Positions 1-8,758 of a stretch of 64,000 bases of DNA are shown piece by piece. The position numbers and the translations under genes are program-made. The stretch covers positions 58,458 to 122,457 of the forward strand of contig NZ_JAFJSY010000039.1 in assembly GCF_019857225.1 (NCBI RefSeq). Reading direction: 5' to 3'. Under the pieces are notes generated by a model. That model was not told the DNA's origin. It did not search any database and was given only the letters and a program-made list of their open reading frames with translations. The stretch is from Streptomyces plumbidurans (GTDB lineage: Bacteria > Actinomycetota > Actinomycetes > Streptomycetales > Streptomycetaceae). Every line of letters starts with the position of its first letter. The stretch's first letter is position 1.

Positions 1-28
1 GTGCACCGCTCACCAGCGAGAAGACGCC

Positions 29-325
29 TCATGCTGCACCACCGTCGCCACCCGTGCGCGCCTCCAGCAACCCAGCGAGCCGCTCCACCGCACCGGGCCA
101 GCCCGCCAGCCGCACGACCCCGCGCCCGCCCTCATCCGTCGATGCCACGGCCCGCACGGCGGACAGCTCGAATCCCATACCCAGGAGCGCCCGGTTGAGC
201 CGATCAGCGGCCTCGTGCGCCTCACGCCACGCCGCGATGTAGTCGACGCCGGACACCCAGAGACCGGAGTCCACGCCCGGCACGTCGAGACCGTCGTTCA
301 GCCAGTCCTCACCGAAGCCAGTCAC
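29..325 (-). CDS. Small hypothetical protein
   Basis: An open frame of about 98 residues that I do not recognise. It is acidic, has no membrane segment, and carries Trp-rich stretches near the N-terminus (EDWLNDG, SGLWVSG, AAWREAHEAADRL) followed by an alpha-helical middle. Two in-frame GTG starts are possible, at 334 and 325. I prefer 325 because an AGAGG Shine-Dalgarno sits 8 nt upstream of it but only 2 nt from the earlier one. It reads away from the ATPase at 650-1207 on the same strand, about 325 nt downstream of it, so it probably has its own promoter. No function is assigned. Confidence 0.6.
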   Translation of the reverse strand: MTGFGEDWLNDGLDVPGVDSGLWVSGVDYIAAWREAHEAADRLNRALLGMGFELSAVRAVASTDEGGRGVVRLAGWPGAVERLAGLLEARTGGDGGAA

Positions 326-649
326 CTTGCCCACCTCTGCCCTGATCTACGTAACGGATCGTCAACTTCCTTGGCCCAGGGCACAAATGCAGCACGACGG
401 CCCCGGTACCATCAGGCACCGGGAACCGCCGTGTTCCCAGCCGGGCCACCCTTCGCTTTCCAGGGCTGATGGGGTGGCCCGGTCTCGGTATTGGGTTGTG
501 AAGCGCGGCCCCTCACGCGGGAGGGGAGCCCCCGGACGTCCGAGAGGCCGCGCCCCTTCGGCCGGAGTGGTCAGACTCCGACCAGTGACCGGATCGCCGC
601 CCACTCCCGATCGCGAGGGGAGCAGATCGGGGCGGCGACCCGGCGTCTG
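326..649. other. Intergenic region without a convincing gene
   Basis: 324 bases between the small hypothetical gene and the stop of the ATPase gene. It is GC-rich, with several short inverted repeats such as the GGGTGGCCC-type arms near 440-480, which could act as terminators for the leftward ATPase transcript. Open frames here lack Shine-Dalgarno sequences and actinobacterial codon bias. The promoter of the small gene should lie in 326-400. Confidence 0.4.
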
Positions 650-1207
650 TCAGGCCGAGTTCTCGGCCCAGAGCCGGTCAAGGTCCAGGCGAGCCCAGAC
701 CGTCTTGCCGCCGCCGTTGAGTCCTGGCGACCACCAGAGCGCGTCAGCCAAACGCTGAATGATCAGCAGGCCGCGCCCCCGGTCTGGCAACAGCGCCTCG
801 ACGAAATCCCCCGCCAGGTCCGGCGAGATGAACTCACCACCCGGAAGGTCGGGCGGGGACGAGTCCTCATCCGAAACGCCGATCGCCAGCAGACCGGGCC
901 AGTTCATGAGCCACACGTCGATACGGCGCCCAGCTCCAGGTGCCGCCAGGCAGTCATCCGGAATGGCGTGGTGCACGACGTTGCCGACCAGCTCCGACGT
1001 GATGAGCTGCGCGTCATCGACCGCGTACGCGATGCCCCAGGTTCGGAGGTAGGAACCGACCATGTCCCGCGCCGCCTTCACGCAGTCCGGGTCCTCCGCA
1101 TAAAGCGTCATCGCCCGGAAATGGCCGTTGGCCGCATCGTGCACCGAGTGACGCGGAGGGCCCGCCGTCGAGGCGTTCGCTGCGTGTTTGCTCTGCCGCA
1201 CTTCCAC
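650..1207 (-). CDS. ATP-binding protein, anti-sigma-factor-like GHKL ATPase
   Basis: A 185-residue protein with one GHKL ATPase domain of the SpoIIAB/RsbW type, common in Streptomyces regulatory loci. The N box is SELVGN (71-76), the G1 box is around VSDED (111-115), and a G2-like loop GRGLLII (144-150) precedes GGGKTVW near the C-terminus. There is no histidine-kinase dimerisation domain or membrane segment, so it is likely a soluble partner of a regulator rather than a sensor kinase. The GTG start at 1207 has GGGAGG about 7 nt upstream. It is divergent from the HTH/TPR regulator at 1415, an arrangement like the regulator-ATPase pairs of the AbaA/WhiJ kind. That functional link is inference. 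Confidence 0.82.
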   Translation of the reverse strand: MEVRQSKHAANASTAGPPRHSVHDAANGHFRAMTLYAEDPDCVKAARDMVGSYLRTWGIAYAVDDAQLITSELVGNVVHHAIPDDCLAAPGAGRRIDVWLMNWPGLLAIGVSDEDSSPPDLPGGEFISPDLAGDFVEALLPDRGRGLLIIQRLADALWWSPGLNGGGKTVWARLDLDRLWAENSA

Positions 1208-1414
1208 CGCGTTCCCTCCCGAGTGCTGGCGGGCCCTCTCGCCCGCCGATCTGTGCCGACCAGTGAACGGCGCGGGCAGCTGACGCGGGAGCGTTCATCA
1301 GGGGGTTCACGTGAACACGCGCAAAGGCAAAGGGGGTTCGCGAATGAACCCCCCGGACCGATACTGCTGTGCCACGATGAATACTCGCCGTCATTCTCGG
1401 GTTGGCAGGGGAGC
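1208..1414. promoter_or_regulatory. Divergent promoter region with two GTTC/GAAC inverted repeats
   Basis: This region separates the ATPase gene from the HTH regulator. It contains a perfect 12-bp palindrome GTTCACGTGAAC at 1305-1316 and, 15 bp further on, an inverted repeat of GGGGGTTC (1332-1339) with GAACCCCC (1346-1353). Both share the GGGGGTTC half-site. They lie 60-110 bp upstream of the regulator start, as expected for an autoregulatory operator. The palindromes are seen directly; their role is inference. Confidence 0.5.
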
Positions 1415-2791
1415 ATGAGCCGAGAGCCAAACGCGCACTTAATCGCCGTCATGGACGAAGCGAAGATCTCGAACAAGGGCCTTGCGAAACGCATGACCGA
1501 CGAGGCCGACCGTCGGGGCATCGAGCTGGGCACAACGCATGTCTCAGTCAAGCGATGGCGAGACGGCTCGAGCATCCGGCCGCAGACAGCGGCGATCATG
1601 GCGCATGTCCTGTCAGCCAAACTCGGCCGCCGCATCACACCCGGCGATCTCGGTTTCTTCGGCGACACACAGGCGACCACGCCGGAGCCGATCGGCTACC
1701 CCAGGACAGTGCCGGATGTCCTGTCCACCCTTGACGGACTCGCCCAGGAACGCGCCGACGCCCCGGTCTCGGACCAACTGATCATCGCGGAGGCCGACCT
1801 CAGCTCAGCCGTCCTGTCATGGATCATCGCGCGCCCCGACGGCATCCAGGCCGACAGACCCGCTCACCAACGAGTGGGCATGCGTGACGTCAGGGCGATC
1901 AGAGACGCCGCCGGAACGTTCATGGCGCTGGACTTCAAATACGGCGGAGGCCACGGCCACAAAGCACTACGCCACTACTTCCGGCACGAAGTGCTGCCCC
2001 TCCTGAACGCGAGCTACACCGAGAAGGTAGGCACGGCACTGTTCGGCGCCGCCGCCGAGGTCTCCCAATTACTCGCGTGGACCGCCTACGACGCCGGTAA
2101 TCACCGACTCGCCCACCGCTATCTCACCTCCACACTGCGCCTATCCCAGGTCATCGACGACCGCATGTTCGGCGCCCGCATCCTGGGCAACCTCAGCCAC
2201 CAGGCGAACTACCTCGGCAACCACGCCCAGGCCATCCAACTCGCCCGCGCCGCCGTCGAGGGCGCCCACGGACGAGCCACCCCACGCGCCATGGCCTTGA
2301 ACTCGGCGATGGAAGCCCGCGCTCTCTCCAACGCAGGCGACCACACCGGGGCAGGCCGCGCGATGAACGAGGCCGAACGCCACTTCGAGCGCGCCAACGC
2401 TGCCGAAGACCCGGCCTGGCTCGGCTACTTCGACGAAGCGGAACTCATGGGCGAACTCTGCCACTGCTTCCGCGACCTCAAGATGCGCAGGGAAGCCGTC
2501 GAACAGGCGCAGCGCGCCGTGGACAACACCGACCCGAAATACGCCCGCACTCTGGGCTTTTGCCGCATGGTGCTTGCCCAAAGCCAGCTACTCAACGGAG
2601 AGTTGGAAGCCGCCGTCACCACCGCGAGCCTCGCAGTCGACGGCGGCGATTCCCTCCAGTCCACCCGATTCCAGCGCTACGTGACCGACTTCCAGAACGA
2701 GGTCAGCGTGCACGTCACGAACCCCGCCGTGGCCGCCTTCAACGAGAAGGTGCGCGACGCCCTCAGCCGCCTGGACGAGGACGACGAGTAG
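1415..2791 (+). CDS. HTH regulator with C-terminal TPR-like repeats
   Basis: A 458-residue protein. Residues 1-90 form an XRE-like helix-turn-helix segment (AKISNKGLAKRMTDEADRRG followed by VSVKRWRDGSS), typical of Streptomyces transcription factors that begin MSREPN. The remainder is alpha-helical with tetratricopeptide-like repeats from about residue 200 onward. The ATG at 1415 was chosen over the much longer upstream frame because it matches the family start and is preceded by GGGGAG, although the spacing is very short. A second ATG at 1451 is possible. It is convergent with the kinase-fold gene, only 6 bp away, with no terminator between them. Confidence 0.75.
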   Translation: MSREPNAHLIAVMDEAKISNKGLAKRMTDEADRRGIELGTTHVSVKRWRDGSSIRPQTAAIMAHVLSAKLGRRITPGDLGFFGDTQATTPEPIGYPRTVPDVLSTLDGLAQERADAPVSDQLIIAEADLSSAVLSWIIARPDGIQADRPAHQRVGMRDVRAIRDAAGTFMALDFKYGGGHGHKALRHYFRHEVLPLLNASYTEKVGTALFGAAAEVSQLLAWTAYDAGNHRLAHRYLTSTLRLSQVIDDRMFGARILGNLSHQANYLGNHAQAIQLARAAVEGAHGRATPRAMALNSAMEARALSNAGDHTGAGRAMNEAERHFERANAAEDPAWLGYFDEAELMGELCHCFRDLKMRREAVEQAQRAVDNTDPKYARTLGFCRMVLAQSQLLNGELEAAVTTASLAVDGGDSLQSTRFQRYVTDFQNEVSVHVTNPAVAAFNEKVRDALSRLDEDDE

Positions 2792-2797
2792 CAGTAG

Positions 2798-3712
2798 CTA
2801 CCAGGGCCGCCAGTCCCGTGGCGCATCGTCGTTCCGCAAACCTGCGATGCGCCGGCGGTACTCGGCCGCGGTCTCCTCGTCCTCCCGAATGTTCTGCATG
2901 AGCCAGGTCGTCATGCCGAACTCTTGGATGCCCCGAAGCGTCTCGTAACCGGGCCAGTCGTACAGGTCGCGCCCATACGCAGCCACGAAGTCGGCGTACT
3001 GCTCGTCTGTCTGCCAGCCAAGGCTGTGATGCTCCACCGCCGTCACCATGAGATCCCACTCAGGGTGGTCGTAACAGAACGCCTCGAAGTCGATGAGGAG
3101 CACGCGCCCCTGCTCGTCCACCATGAGGTTCTGCACATGGGCATCCCCGTGCACCGGCCCCTTCGGCGTCTCGAACCGCAACTCCGCGTACTTGTCCCGC
3201 AGTTCCCGCCACCGCTTCCGCAAGAACGCCCTGTCGTCATCCGGGATCACAGCCCGGTCGAGCCGCAGCTCCTGCTTGTCGAAGGGCTCAAAGGACGGAA
3301 GTACCAAACCTTCCGGCAGGGTCAGCGAGTGCAGCTCCCGCAGGATGCCGCCCAACTCCCCGTAGGTGGCCTTACGGTCACCCTCAACGATCAGGTGCCA
3401 GAAGGTCACCGGATGACCGTCGATCACAACAGGCTGCTCCAGATCCTCGACGATCCGAGCGGCCGGGAACCCTTCCCCCGCCAACCACCGCGACACGGCC
3501 ACTTCGGTACGGGCCCTGGGCAACCACTCTTCCCCACGGGTGACACGGACGATTACCGGCACGGAGGCCAGCCGAAACAGCGCGTTCTCCCCGAGCCTGA
3601 TCAACTCCGCGCCTCTGTCGTCGAGTCCAGCAGCCCGGCACGCGGCAGCCATCACCCGCGCAGCCCTCGCCGACGTGAACCCCTCTTCCGATCGAGCAGC
3701 GTCAACCGCCAT
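2798..3712 (-). CDS. Aminoglycoside phosphotransferase (APH)-fold family protein
   Basis: A 304-residue protein of the APH/choline-kinase fold. The catalytic loop is HGDAHVQN (188-195), with D190 as the expected base, and the metal-binding segment LIDFE follows at 206-210. These enzymes phosphorylate small hydroxylated molecules using ATP or GTP. The natural substrate cannot be inferred, and resistance to an aminoglycoside should not be assumed. It is a stand-alone gene that reads towards the HTH regulator and ends 6 bp from it. The ATG at 3712 has a distant GGGGAG, so initiation may be weak. Confidence 0.8.
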   Translation of the reverse strand: MAVDAARSEEGFTSARAARVMAAACRAAGLDDRGAELIRLGENALFRLASVPVIVRVTRGEEWLPRARTEVAVSRWLAGEGFPAARIVEDLEQPVVIDGHPVTFWHLIVEGDRKATYGELGGILRELHSLTLPEGLVLPSFEPFDKQELRLDRAVIPDDDRAFLRKRWRELRDKYAELRFETPKGPVHGDAHVQNLMVDEQGRVLLIDFEAFCYDHPEWDLMVTAVEHHSLGWQTDEQYADFVAAYGRDLYDWPGYETLRGIQEFGMTTWLMQNIREDEETAAEYRRRIAGLRNDDAPRDWRPW

Positions 3713-4022
3713 GCCCGTACCAGCTCCCCTAGTCGCGCGCGATCAACCGGAGCACGCCTACGGGTGACCAACCCGGCGTGCGCCAGACACGACCATGAAC
3801 GTACCCAGCAGCGGCCGATCGAGGCGAGTGGCGGCATTCGAGTACGCGGCACACGCCCGCTTAGGCATAGCGTTCATCGAGTGGCCTCGCGGGTCGCCGG
3901 GCGGCCAACGCTGTCAGTACGGTAGGCCTGCGACGCTCGCTGACTTCTTCCCTGAGGGCCCGAGGCGCGTGAACCGTAGCCTTCCACTCGACATTTTTGA
4001 AGCCGGTCAGTTACCGGTTGCC
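3713..4022. other. Intergenic region between APH-fold gene and CRISPR array 1
   Basis: 310 bases upstream of the APH-fold gene that run into the leader-distal end of array 1. A 76-codon rightward frame at 3795-4025 ends inside the first degenerate repeat and has neither a good ribosome site nor a recognisable product, so it is not called. The stretch is probably the promoter of the APH-fold gene plus old array flank. Confidence 0.35.
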
Positions 4023-5820
4023 TGACCATCCGCGCAAGCGCGGGGAGCACTCACCGCCTGGCAGATCCACACCATGACCGACGGGACCATCCCCGCAGGC
4101 GCGGGGAGCACGCGGGGAAGTCCTCGAAGAGGCGAGCCGAGTAGGGACCACCCCCGCAGGCGCGGGGAGCACTTCACCGCCGCGCTCCTCGTGGCCGCCA
4201 CCGTGGGACCATCCCCGCAGGCGCGGGGAGCACCCGACCAAGGACTCCCTTCTTGACGAGCTGGAGGGACCATCCCCGGAGGCGCGGGGAGCAGGTCATC
4301 GGGGTGTCCTTGCCCTTGTTGTCGGGGGGACCATCCCCGCAGGCGCGGGGAGCACAGCCCGCGCCGCACCGGATGGGACCTGTCCCAGGGACCATCCCCG
4401 CAGGCGCGGGGAGCGCGCAGAACGTCAAGGCCGCCCGCGCCGCGATCCGGGACCATCCCCGCAGGCGCGGGGAGCACCGGGCGCGCATCTTGGGGAGGCT
4501 GACGGCCCGGGGACCATCCCCGCAGGCGCGGGGAGCACGGTCTGACCGCGGCGACGTCGGACGTGGCGCTGGGACCATCCCCGCAGGCGCGGGGAGCACA
4601 TCGGGGCGCGCCGTTCTTCCACCCAGTTGGGGGGACCATCCCCGCAGGCGCGGGGAGCACGAACTGGCGGAGCTCGGCGACGGCGGCGGCGTGGGACCAT
4701 CCCCGCAGGCGCGGGGAGCACTCAGCGTCGACACCGAGCCGCTGAAGGCTCACGGGACCATCCCCGCAGGCGCGGGGAGCACGAGGGCGGCGTTGAGGCG
4801 GTTGACGTAGCCCGAGGACCATCCCCGCAGGCGCGGGGAGCACGGCTCCACGATGCCGTACGCGCCGGGGCCGTGAGGACCATCCCCGCAGGCGCGGGGA
4901 GCACAGGATCTGGCGGGCGATGAGGACGAGTTCGCGGGGACCATCCCCGCAGGCGCGGGGAGCACATGTGGTACTCGCGGGTGTTGTTCTTGGTGCGGGG
5001 ACCATCCCCGCAGGCGCGGGGAGCACCGCTGGTCCAATTGCGCGTCGGTGAGCCGGTTGGGACCATCCCCGCAGGCGCGGGGAGCACGTTGGGGTACTGC
5101 TCCTCGACGGCTGCCGGTCGGGACCATCCCCGCAGGCGCGGGGAGCACCCGGGCTGGGATCGGCCGTCCCGTCCCCGCCAGGGACCATCCCCGCAGGCGC
5201 GGGGAGCACAACCGCAAGCTCTACCGCGCCAACTACGGCACGGGACCATCCCCGCAGGCGCGGGGAGCACACCGGCAAGAGCAGCGGCTCGCAGGTCACC
5301 CAGGGACCATCCCCGCAGGCGCGGGGAGCACACCGGCAAGAGCAGCGGCTCGCAGGTCACCCAGGGACCATCCCCGCAGGCGCGGGGAGCACACCGGCAA
5401 GAGCAGCGGCTCGCAGGTCACCCAGGGACCATCCCCGCAGGCGCGGGGAGCACACCGGCAAGAGCAGCGGCTCGCAGGTCACCCAGGGACCATCCCCGCA
5501 GGCGCGGGGAGCACACCGGCAAGAGCAGCGGCTCGCAGGTCACCCAGGGACCATCCCCGCAGGCGCGGGGAGCACCTGGTCGCCACCGATGTGAGTGTCC
5601 CGAACCGGGGACCATCCCCGCAGGCGCGGGGAGCACACCCCGCGCACCATGGAGCACCAGCGGGAGGTGGGACCATCCCCGCAGGCGCGGGGAGCACGGA
5701 ACGGTTCGAGGTTGGCCACGAAATAACGGAGGACCATCCCCGCAGGCGCGGGGAGCACCCCAGCGCGACCGACTACACGTCGCCGGGAGTGTGGACCATC
5801 CCCGCAGGCGCGGGGAGCAC
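4023..5820 (-). CRISPR. CRISPR array 1 (type I-E), 30 repeats and 29 spacers
   Basis: Repeats recur every 61 bp. Read on the minus strand, each begins GTGCTCCCCGC and ends GATGGTCC plus a usually-C last base. The crRNA hairpin is CCCCGC-GCCT-GCGGGG, leaving an AUGGUCC-type 5' handle. Spacers are 32 nt except the leader-proximal one, which is 33. The leftmost repeat (4023-4050) is degenerate at three positions, and the repeats ending at 4172, 4294 and 4416 also carry substitutions, which marks the left as the old end. The leader and newest spacers are therefore on the right, next to cas2, and transcription is leftward. Five spacers between 5271 and 5546 are identical. Confidence 0.97.
5271..5546 (-). 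repeat. Five identical consecutive spacers in array 1
   Basis: The same 32-nt spacer (plus-strand start ACCGGCAAGAGCAGCG) occurs at 5271-5302, 5332-5363, 5393-5424, 5454-5485 and 5515-5546, separated by identical repeats. Counting from the leader these are spacers 5-9. Tandem amplification of one repeat-spacer unit by recombination is the simplest origin. Repeated acquisition of exactly the same protospacer is less likely, and an assembly artefact is possible. Confidence 0.95.
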
Positions 5821-5912
5821 ACTTTATGACCTGCTGCTTTGCCACGGAGACAGGTCATTCTGAAGCAGTTTCACCGACTCCGACATAGAGGAAATAAGGG
5901 TCATTGCGCACC
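5821..5912 (-). promoter_or_regulatory. Leader of CRISPR array 1
   Basis: This segment between the cas2 stop and the first repeat is AT-richer than its surroundings. On the minus strand it carries TGAAACT (plus 5867-5873) exactly 46 nt before the first repeat. An 8-bp inverted repeat, ATGACCTG/CAGGTCAT (plus 5826-5833 and 5851-5858), lies between that element and the array. Leaders normally hold the array promoter and the Cas1-Cas2 recognition elements. The same TGAAACT spacing is found at array 2. Confidence 0.75.
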
Positions 5913-6266
5913 TCAGCCTTTGCCGTACCGCCGTCGCTTGGATGCGTTACTCCAGCCTTTTCGTGGCGCGCTCGGGCCGTTTGAGGAGCTCTGAGTGTTC
6001 GGGCGGCGGATCAGGGTCAGGCCTTCGTGGTCGACCGGATGCCAGGCATGGTCATGGCTGCGGAAGGTGAAGCCCTGTTCGTTGTTCGTCGTGTGGGCAA
6101 GGAGGGCGCGGCCCTGGTGGGCGTACTGCTGGACCTCGTCCCAGAGCAGGTCGCGGACTCGGGCGGACGGATTGCCAATGAAGACGCCTGCGGAGATCTC
6201 GAGGAGCCAGCGGGTGAGGAAGCCTCTCAGGCCGGGCGGACAGTTGGTGAGGACGATGACGGTCAC
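5913..6266 (-). CDS. cas2e: CRISPR-associated Cas2e
   Basis: A 117-residue Cas2 of the type I-E branch. The N-terminus MTVIVLTNCPPGLRGFLTRW and the following LEISAGVFIGNPSARVRDLLW match the CasCas2 ferredoxin-like fold. The C-terminus is a basic, Ser/Asn-rich tail of about 30 residues (ending SKRRRYGKG), longer than in the shortest homologues. Cas2 forms the dimeric core of the Cas1-Cas2 integrase that inserts new spacers at the leader end. Its start overlaps the cas1 stop by 4 nt (ATGA). It is the last gene of the operon and borders the leader of array 1. Confidence 0.95.
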   Translation of the reverse strand: MTVIVLTNCPPGLRGFLTRWLLEISAGVFIGNPSARVRDLLWDEVQQYAHQGRALLAHTTNNEQGFTFRSHDHAWHPVDHEGLTLIRRPNTQSSSNGPSAPRKGWSNASKRRRYGKG

Positions 6267-7249
6267 CAGGACAGCTCCGCGTCGGCGTAGGAGTCATGAT
6301 CATGGGCTCCGCCGCCGTAATTGCGGCCCGCAGCGACGGTGTGGCCGCCGTCGGTGTGGAGGGTGACCACGCCAAGGTCGTCGTTCGTCGCCCCGGCCGA
6401 AGCAGTCTCCGGTAACAGGAGACGCTTGATGTCGTTGACGCAGCGGTCGAGCAGGGATTTCTCGTTGATGCGATCCCGCAGCGCACGGCGGGTGCGCGGG
6501 CCGACGTCTTCCTCGTCCTCGGCGGCGATGTCGAAGGCGAGTGGGATGCCGATCTCCGTCTTGTACAAGTCTGCGATGTCCAGGACGAAGGACAGTTCGT
6601 GGCCGGAGTGGACGAAACCGAGTGCGGGACTGCAGCCGAGGGAGGCGATGACTGCGTGGGCGATGCCGTACATGCACTGGGCGGCGGCGGTGACGGCCTG
6701 GTTGACCGGGTCGCCGCTGGTGAAGTCACCGGGGGTGTAGCGGCGGCCGCGCCAGGGGACGCCGGTGCGGGCGGACTGGGCCCGGTAGCAGTCCTTGACA
6801 CGGCTGCCTTCGCGGCCGAGGAGTTCTTGGCGGGTGAGGCCGGCGGGGTCCTCGTCGGGGAAGCGCAGTCGGTACATGGCGCGGGCGACGGCGAGCCGGC
6901 TGCGGGTGTTGGCCCACTGCACGGCTTGTGCTTCGGCGAGGGCCGAGGAACGGGTCAGGGCGCGGCCGCCGGCGTAGTAGCGCACGCCCTGTTCTCCGAC
7001 CCAGCAGACGGCGGCGCCGGTTTCACCCAGGACGCTCATCGCCTGGTGGGTGATGCGGGTGCCGGGCCCGAGGAGGAGGGTTCCGATGGTCGCCGACGGA
7101 ATGTGGGTGGTGCCGTCGGCGTCCTCGGCGGTGATGGCGTTGGCGTCCCGGTGCACGGTGCAGCGTTCGAGGTAGACAAAGGACAGCCGTTCGCCGGTGC
7201 GGGTGAGCTGGCGTGGGCTGAGCGCGGCGCGCCGGGAGACTGTGGTCAC
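6263..7249 (-). CDS. cas1e: CRISPR integrase Cas1e
   Basis: A 328-residue Cas1. The active-site residues of the I-E family are present: E147 (in LGREGSR), H214 (GFVHSGHE), D224 and D227 (LDIADLYK). The H-D-D spacing of 10 and 3 equals that of the E. coli enzyme (H208, D218, D221). The GTG at 7249 was chosen because AAGGTGAG sits just upstream and the reading frame further up would run into cas6. The gap to the cas6 stop is 4 nt. Cas1 is the metal-dependent nuclease/integrase that joins prespacers to the repeat. Confidence 0.96.
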   Translation of the reverse strand: MTTVSRRAALSPRQLTRTGERLSFVYLERCTVHRDANAITAEDADGTTHIPSATIGTLLLGPGTRITHQAMSVLGETGAAVCWVGEQGVRYYAGGRALTRSSALAEAQAVQWANTRSRLAVARAMYRLRFPDEDPAGLTRQELLGREGSRVKDCYRAQSARTGVPWRGRRYTPGDFTSGDPVNQAVTAAAQCMYGIAHAVIASLGCSPALGFVHSGHELSFVLDIADLYKTEIGIPLAFDIAAEDEEDVGPRTRRALRDRINEKSLLDRCVNDIKRLLLPETASAGATNDDLGVVTLHTDGGHTVAAGRNYGGGAHDHDSYADAELSW

Positions 7250-7253
7250 CGTC

Positions 7254-8036
7254 TCACCTTGTCGTGCCGAGTGGCGCCAGGGTGAGCAGGCCGCAGCCGT
7301 AGGCCTTGGCCTTCCCGATCCCATGGGTCAGGGCGCGGCGCAGCAACTGCGGTTCGGTGACCTCAAGGCGGCCGTCGAAGGTAACGGTGACCAGGCTTAC
7401 GGGTGCCCGGCGACCTCCATGGGGGCCAGTGGCACGCGACTTGTCGAAGGCGAGGGCGCGTTTGTCGCGGACGGTCAGTTCGTATCGGTCACCGTGGTGG
7501 GGCGCCTTGGCGTGAGTGGTGCCGCTGGGAAGCAGCCGGGCGTTGTCCGCCTTTTCCAGTACGCGGAAGCCGCAGCTTTCCTGGCGCTTGAGGAGCCAGC
7601 CCATCTGGTGCACCGGGGTGAGATGTGCGGTGCGCTTGGTCGGTTCGTCGTCCTTGCGGCGGACGTGGTGGACGGGGTTGGCGGTGAGGCGGAACGCCCA
7701 CCGGTCGCCGGTGGCGAGCCGGTCGAGGAGCGGGCCGTAGGGGCGGCTCTGCCAGCCCGGCTCGACCGGATCGGCGGCGGCTGCGGCGGGCCAGCCAGCT
7801 TGTTCGACGAGGTGGGTGAGGTCGGGCCGGTCGGGACTGACGATGTACAGCATGACTTCGGCGCGGGTGGTGTGGTCCAGCCGCCACAGTACCCGCGGGC
7901 CGTCTGAGGGGGGTGTGTCGGTGGGCAGCAGTGCCGGAAAGGACGACATGACGGCCGCGTGCATGGCCTGCGGTGAGGACAACAGGCGGCGGGCACCGGA
8001 CCGCGCGGCGTTAACGCGGAAGCGGGTGAGGAACAT
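7254..8036 (-). CDS. cas6e: crRNA-processing endoribonuclease Cas6e (Cse3/CasE)
   Basis: A 260-residue Cas6e with two ferredoxin-like halves. H26 (in PQAMHAAV) falls at the position of the catalytic histidine of the Thermus Cse3 enzyme. The C-terminal glycine-rich loop GIGKAKAYGCG lies near residues 240-250. It cleaves the array transcript 3' of each hairpin and stays bound to the stem in Cascade. One copy must process the repeats of both arrays, which share the CCCCGC/GCGGGG stem but differ in the loop. The start overlaps the cas5 stop by one base (TGATG). Confidence 0.95.
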   Translation of the reverse strand: MFLTRFRVNAARSGARRLLSSPQAMHAAVMSSFPALLPTDTPPSDGPRVLWRLDHTTRAEVMLYIVSPDRPDLTHLVEQAGWPAAAAADPVEPGWQSRPYGPLLDRLATGDRWAFRLTANPVHHVRRKDDEPTKRTAHLTPVHQMGWLLKRQESCGFRVLEKADNARLLPSGTTHAKAPHHGDRYELTVRDKRALAFDKSRATGPHGGRRAPVSLVTVTFDGRLEVTEPQLLRRALTHGIGKAKAYGCGLLTLAPLGTTR

Positions 8037-8758
8037 CAGGCGCTCTCTTCGTCCAGGGCGTCGAACGGGTCATGCCGGGGCAGGTGCCGGGGGGACGGGT
8101 TGGGGATACGCACGCTGTAGGTGACCTGGGTGCGCAGGGCGTGTCGCCGTTGTTCGGCGGCGAAGCTGAGCGGCTGGTCGCGCAGGGTGTCCGCCGTGTT
8201 CTGCTCGTGCTCGTCCGCCTCGCGCAGCACAGTCAGTTCGACATCGTTCTGGCCGCGGCACTGCCTGCGGTACCAGAGCGAGGCCTGCCACGGTTCCGCA
8301 CGCAGAGCGTCCTGCAGACAGGCGTGTTCGTGGAGGTCAAGCTCGACGGGGAGGGACGGCGGGCAGGACCGGCGGCCGAGAAACGGTGCGTAGACCGGGG
8401 CGCGCAGCGCTGCGTGCAGTTCGGCGAGTACCCGGAGGTCGCCTTCGAGAGCGGCGACGAACACGGCGTCGGCCAGGTAGAAGCGTTCGGACAGCGGCAT
8501 GGATTTGCCGGTGACGCCGTGGTGGGCCGTCTGGAAGTCCCGTACGCGGGTGCCGGGCTGGTCGATGCGGACGCCGAACCGCAAAGCGGCCAGCGGTTTC
8601 AGCTTGTCGTCGTCGCCGCGTTCGATGCCGGCTGCGGCAGCGAGCATGCCGATGACGCCGCTCTTGGTGGGCGCGGACTCGGTAGTACGGCGCGCGAAGC
8701 GGGCCGAGGCCCCCCATGACTGCAAGGGGCCCGCGAGCCTCAGGGTCAGCACGCTCAT
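8036..8758 (-). CDS. cas5e: Cascade subunit Cas5e (CasD)
   Basis: A 240-residue RAMP-fold protein. The N-terminus MSVLTLRLAGPLQSWGASAR and the nearby APTKSGVIGMLAAAAG are hallmarks of Cas5e, and RDFQTAHH lies further in. In Cascade it caps the 5' handle of the crRNA and contacts Cse1. The start overlaps the cas7 stop by 4 nt (ATGA), consistent with coupled translation and fixed subunit ratios. The length is usual for the family. Confidence 0.95.
   Translation of the reverse strand: MSVLTLRLAGPLQSWGASARFARRTTESAPTKSGVIGMLAAAAGIERGDDDKLKPLAALRFGVRIDQPGTRVRDFQTAHHGVTGKSMPLSERFYLADAVFVAALEGDLRVLAELHAALRAPVYAPFLGRRSCPPSLPVELDLHEHACLQDALRAEPWQASLWYRRQCRGQNDVELTVLREADEHEQNTADTLRDQPLSFAAEQRRHALRTQVTYSVRIPNPSPRHLPRHDPFDALDEESA

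Noticed and set aside
491..1414. The long upstream extension of the HTH/TPR regulator frame
   Set aside because: It covers the whole ATPase gene on the other strand and its composition is unlike a regulator; the start at 1415 gives the family N-terminus.
2798..3712. Calling the APH-fold gene an antibiotic-resistance gene
   Set aside because: The fold is shared by many unrelated small-molecule kinases, and nothing in the sequence points to an aminoglycoside substrate.
3795..4025. A 76-codon rightward frame between the APH-fold gene and array 1
   Set aside because: It has no ribosome site, no recognisable family and ends inside a degenerate repeat.
4007..5863. Long open frames through CRISPR array 1 on both strands
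   Set aside because: They translate the repeat unit over and over (CGDGP / RGW type). The 61-bp period keeps several frames open, and no real gene is implied.
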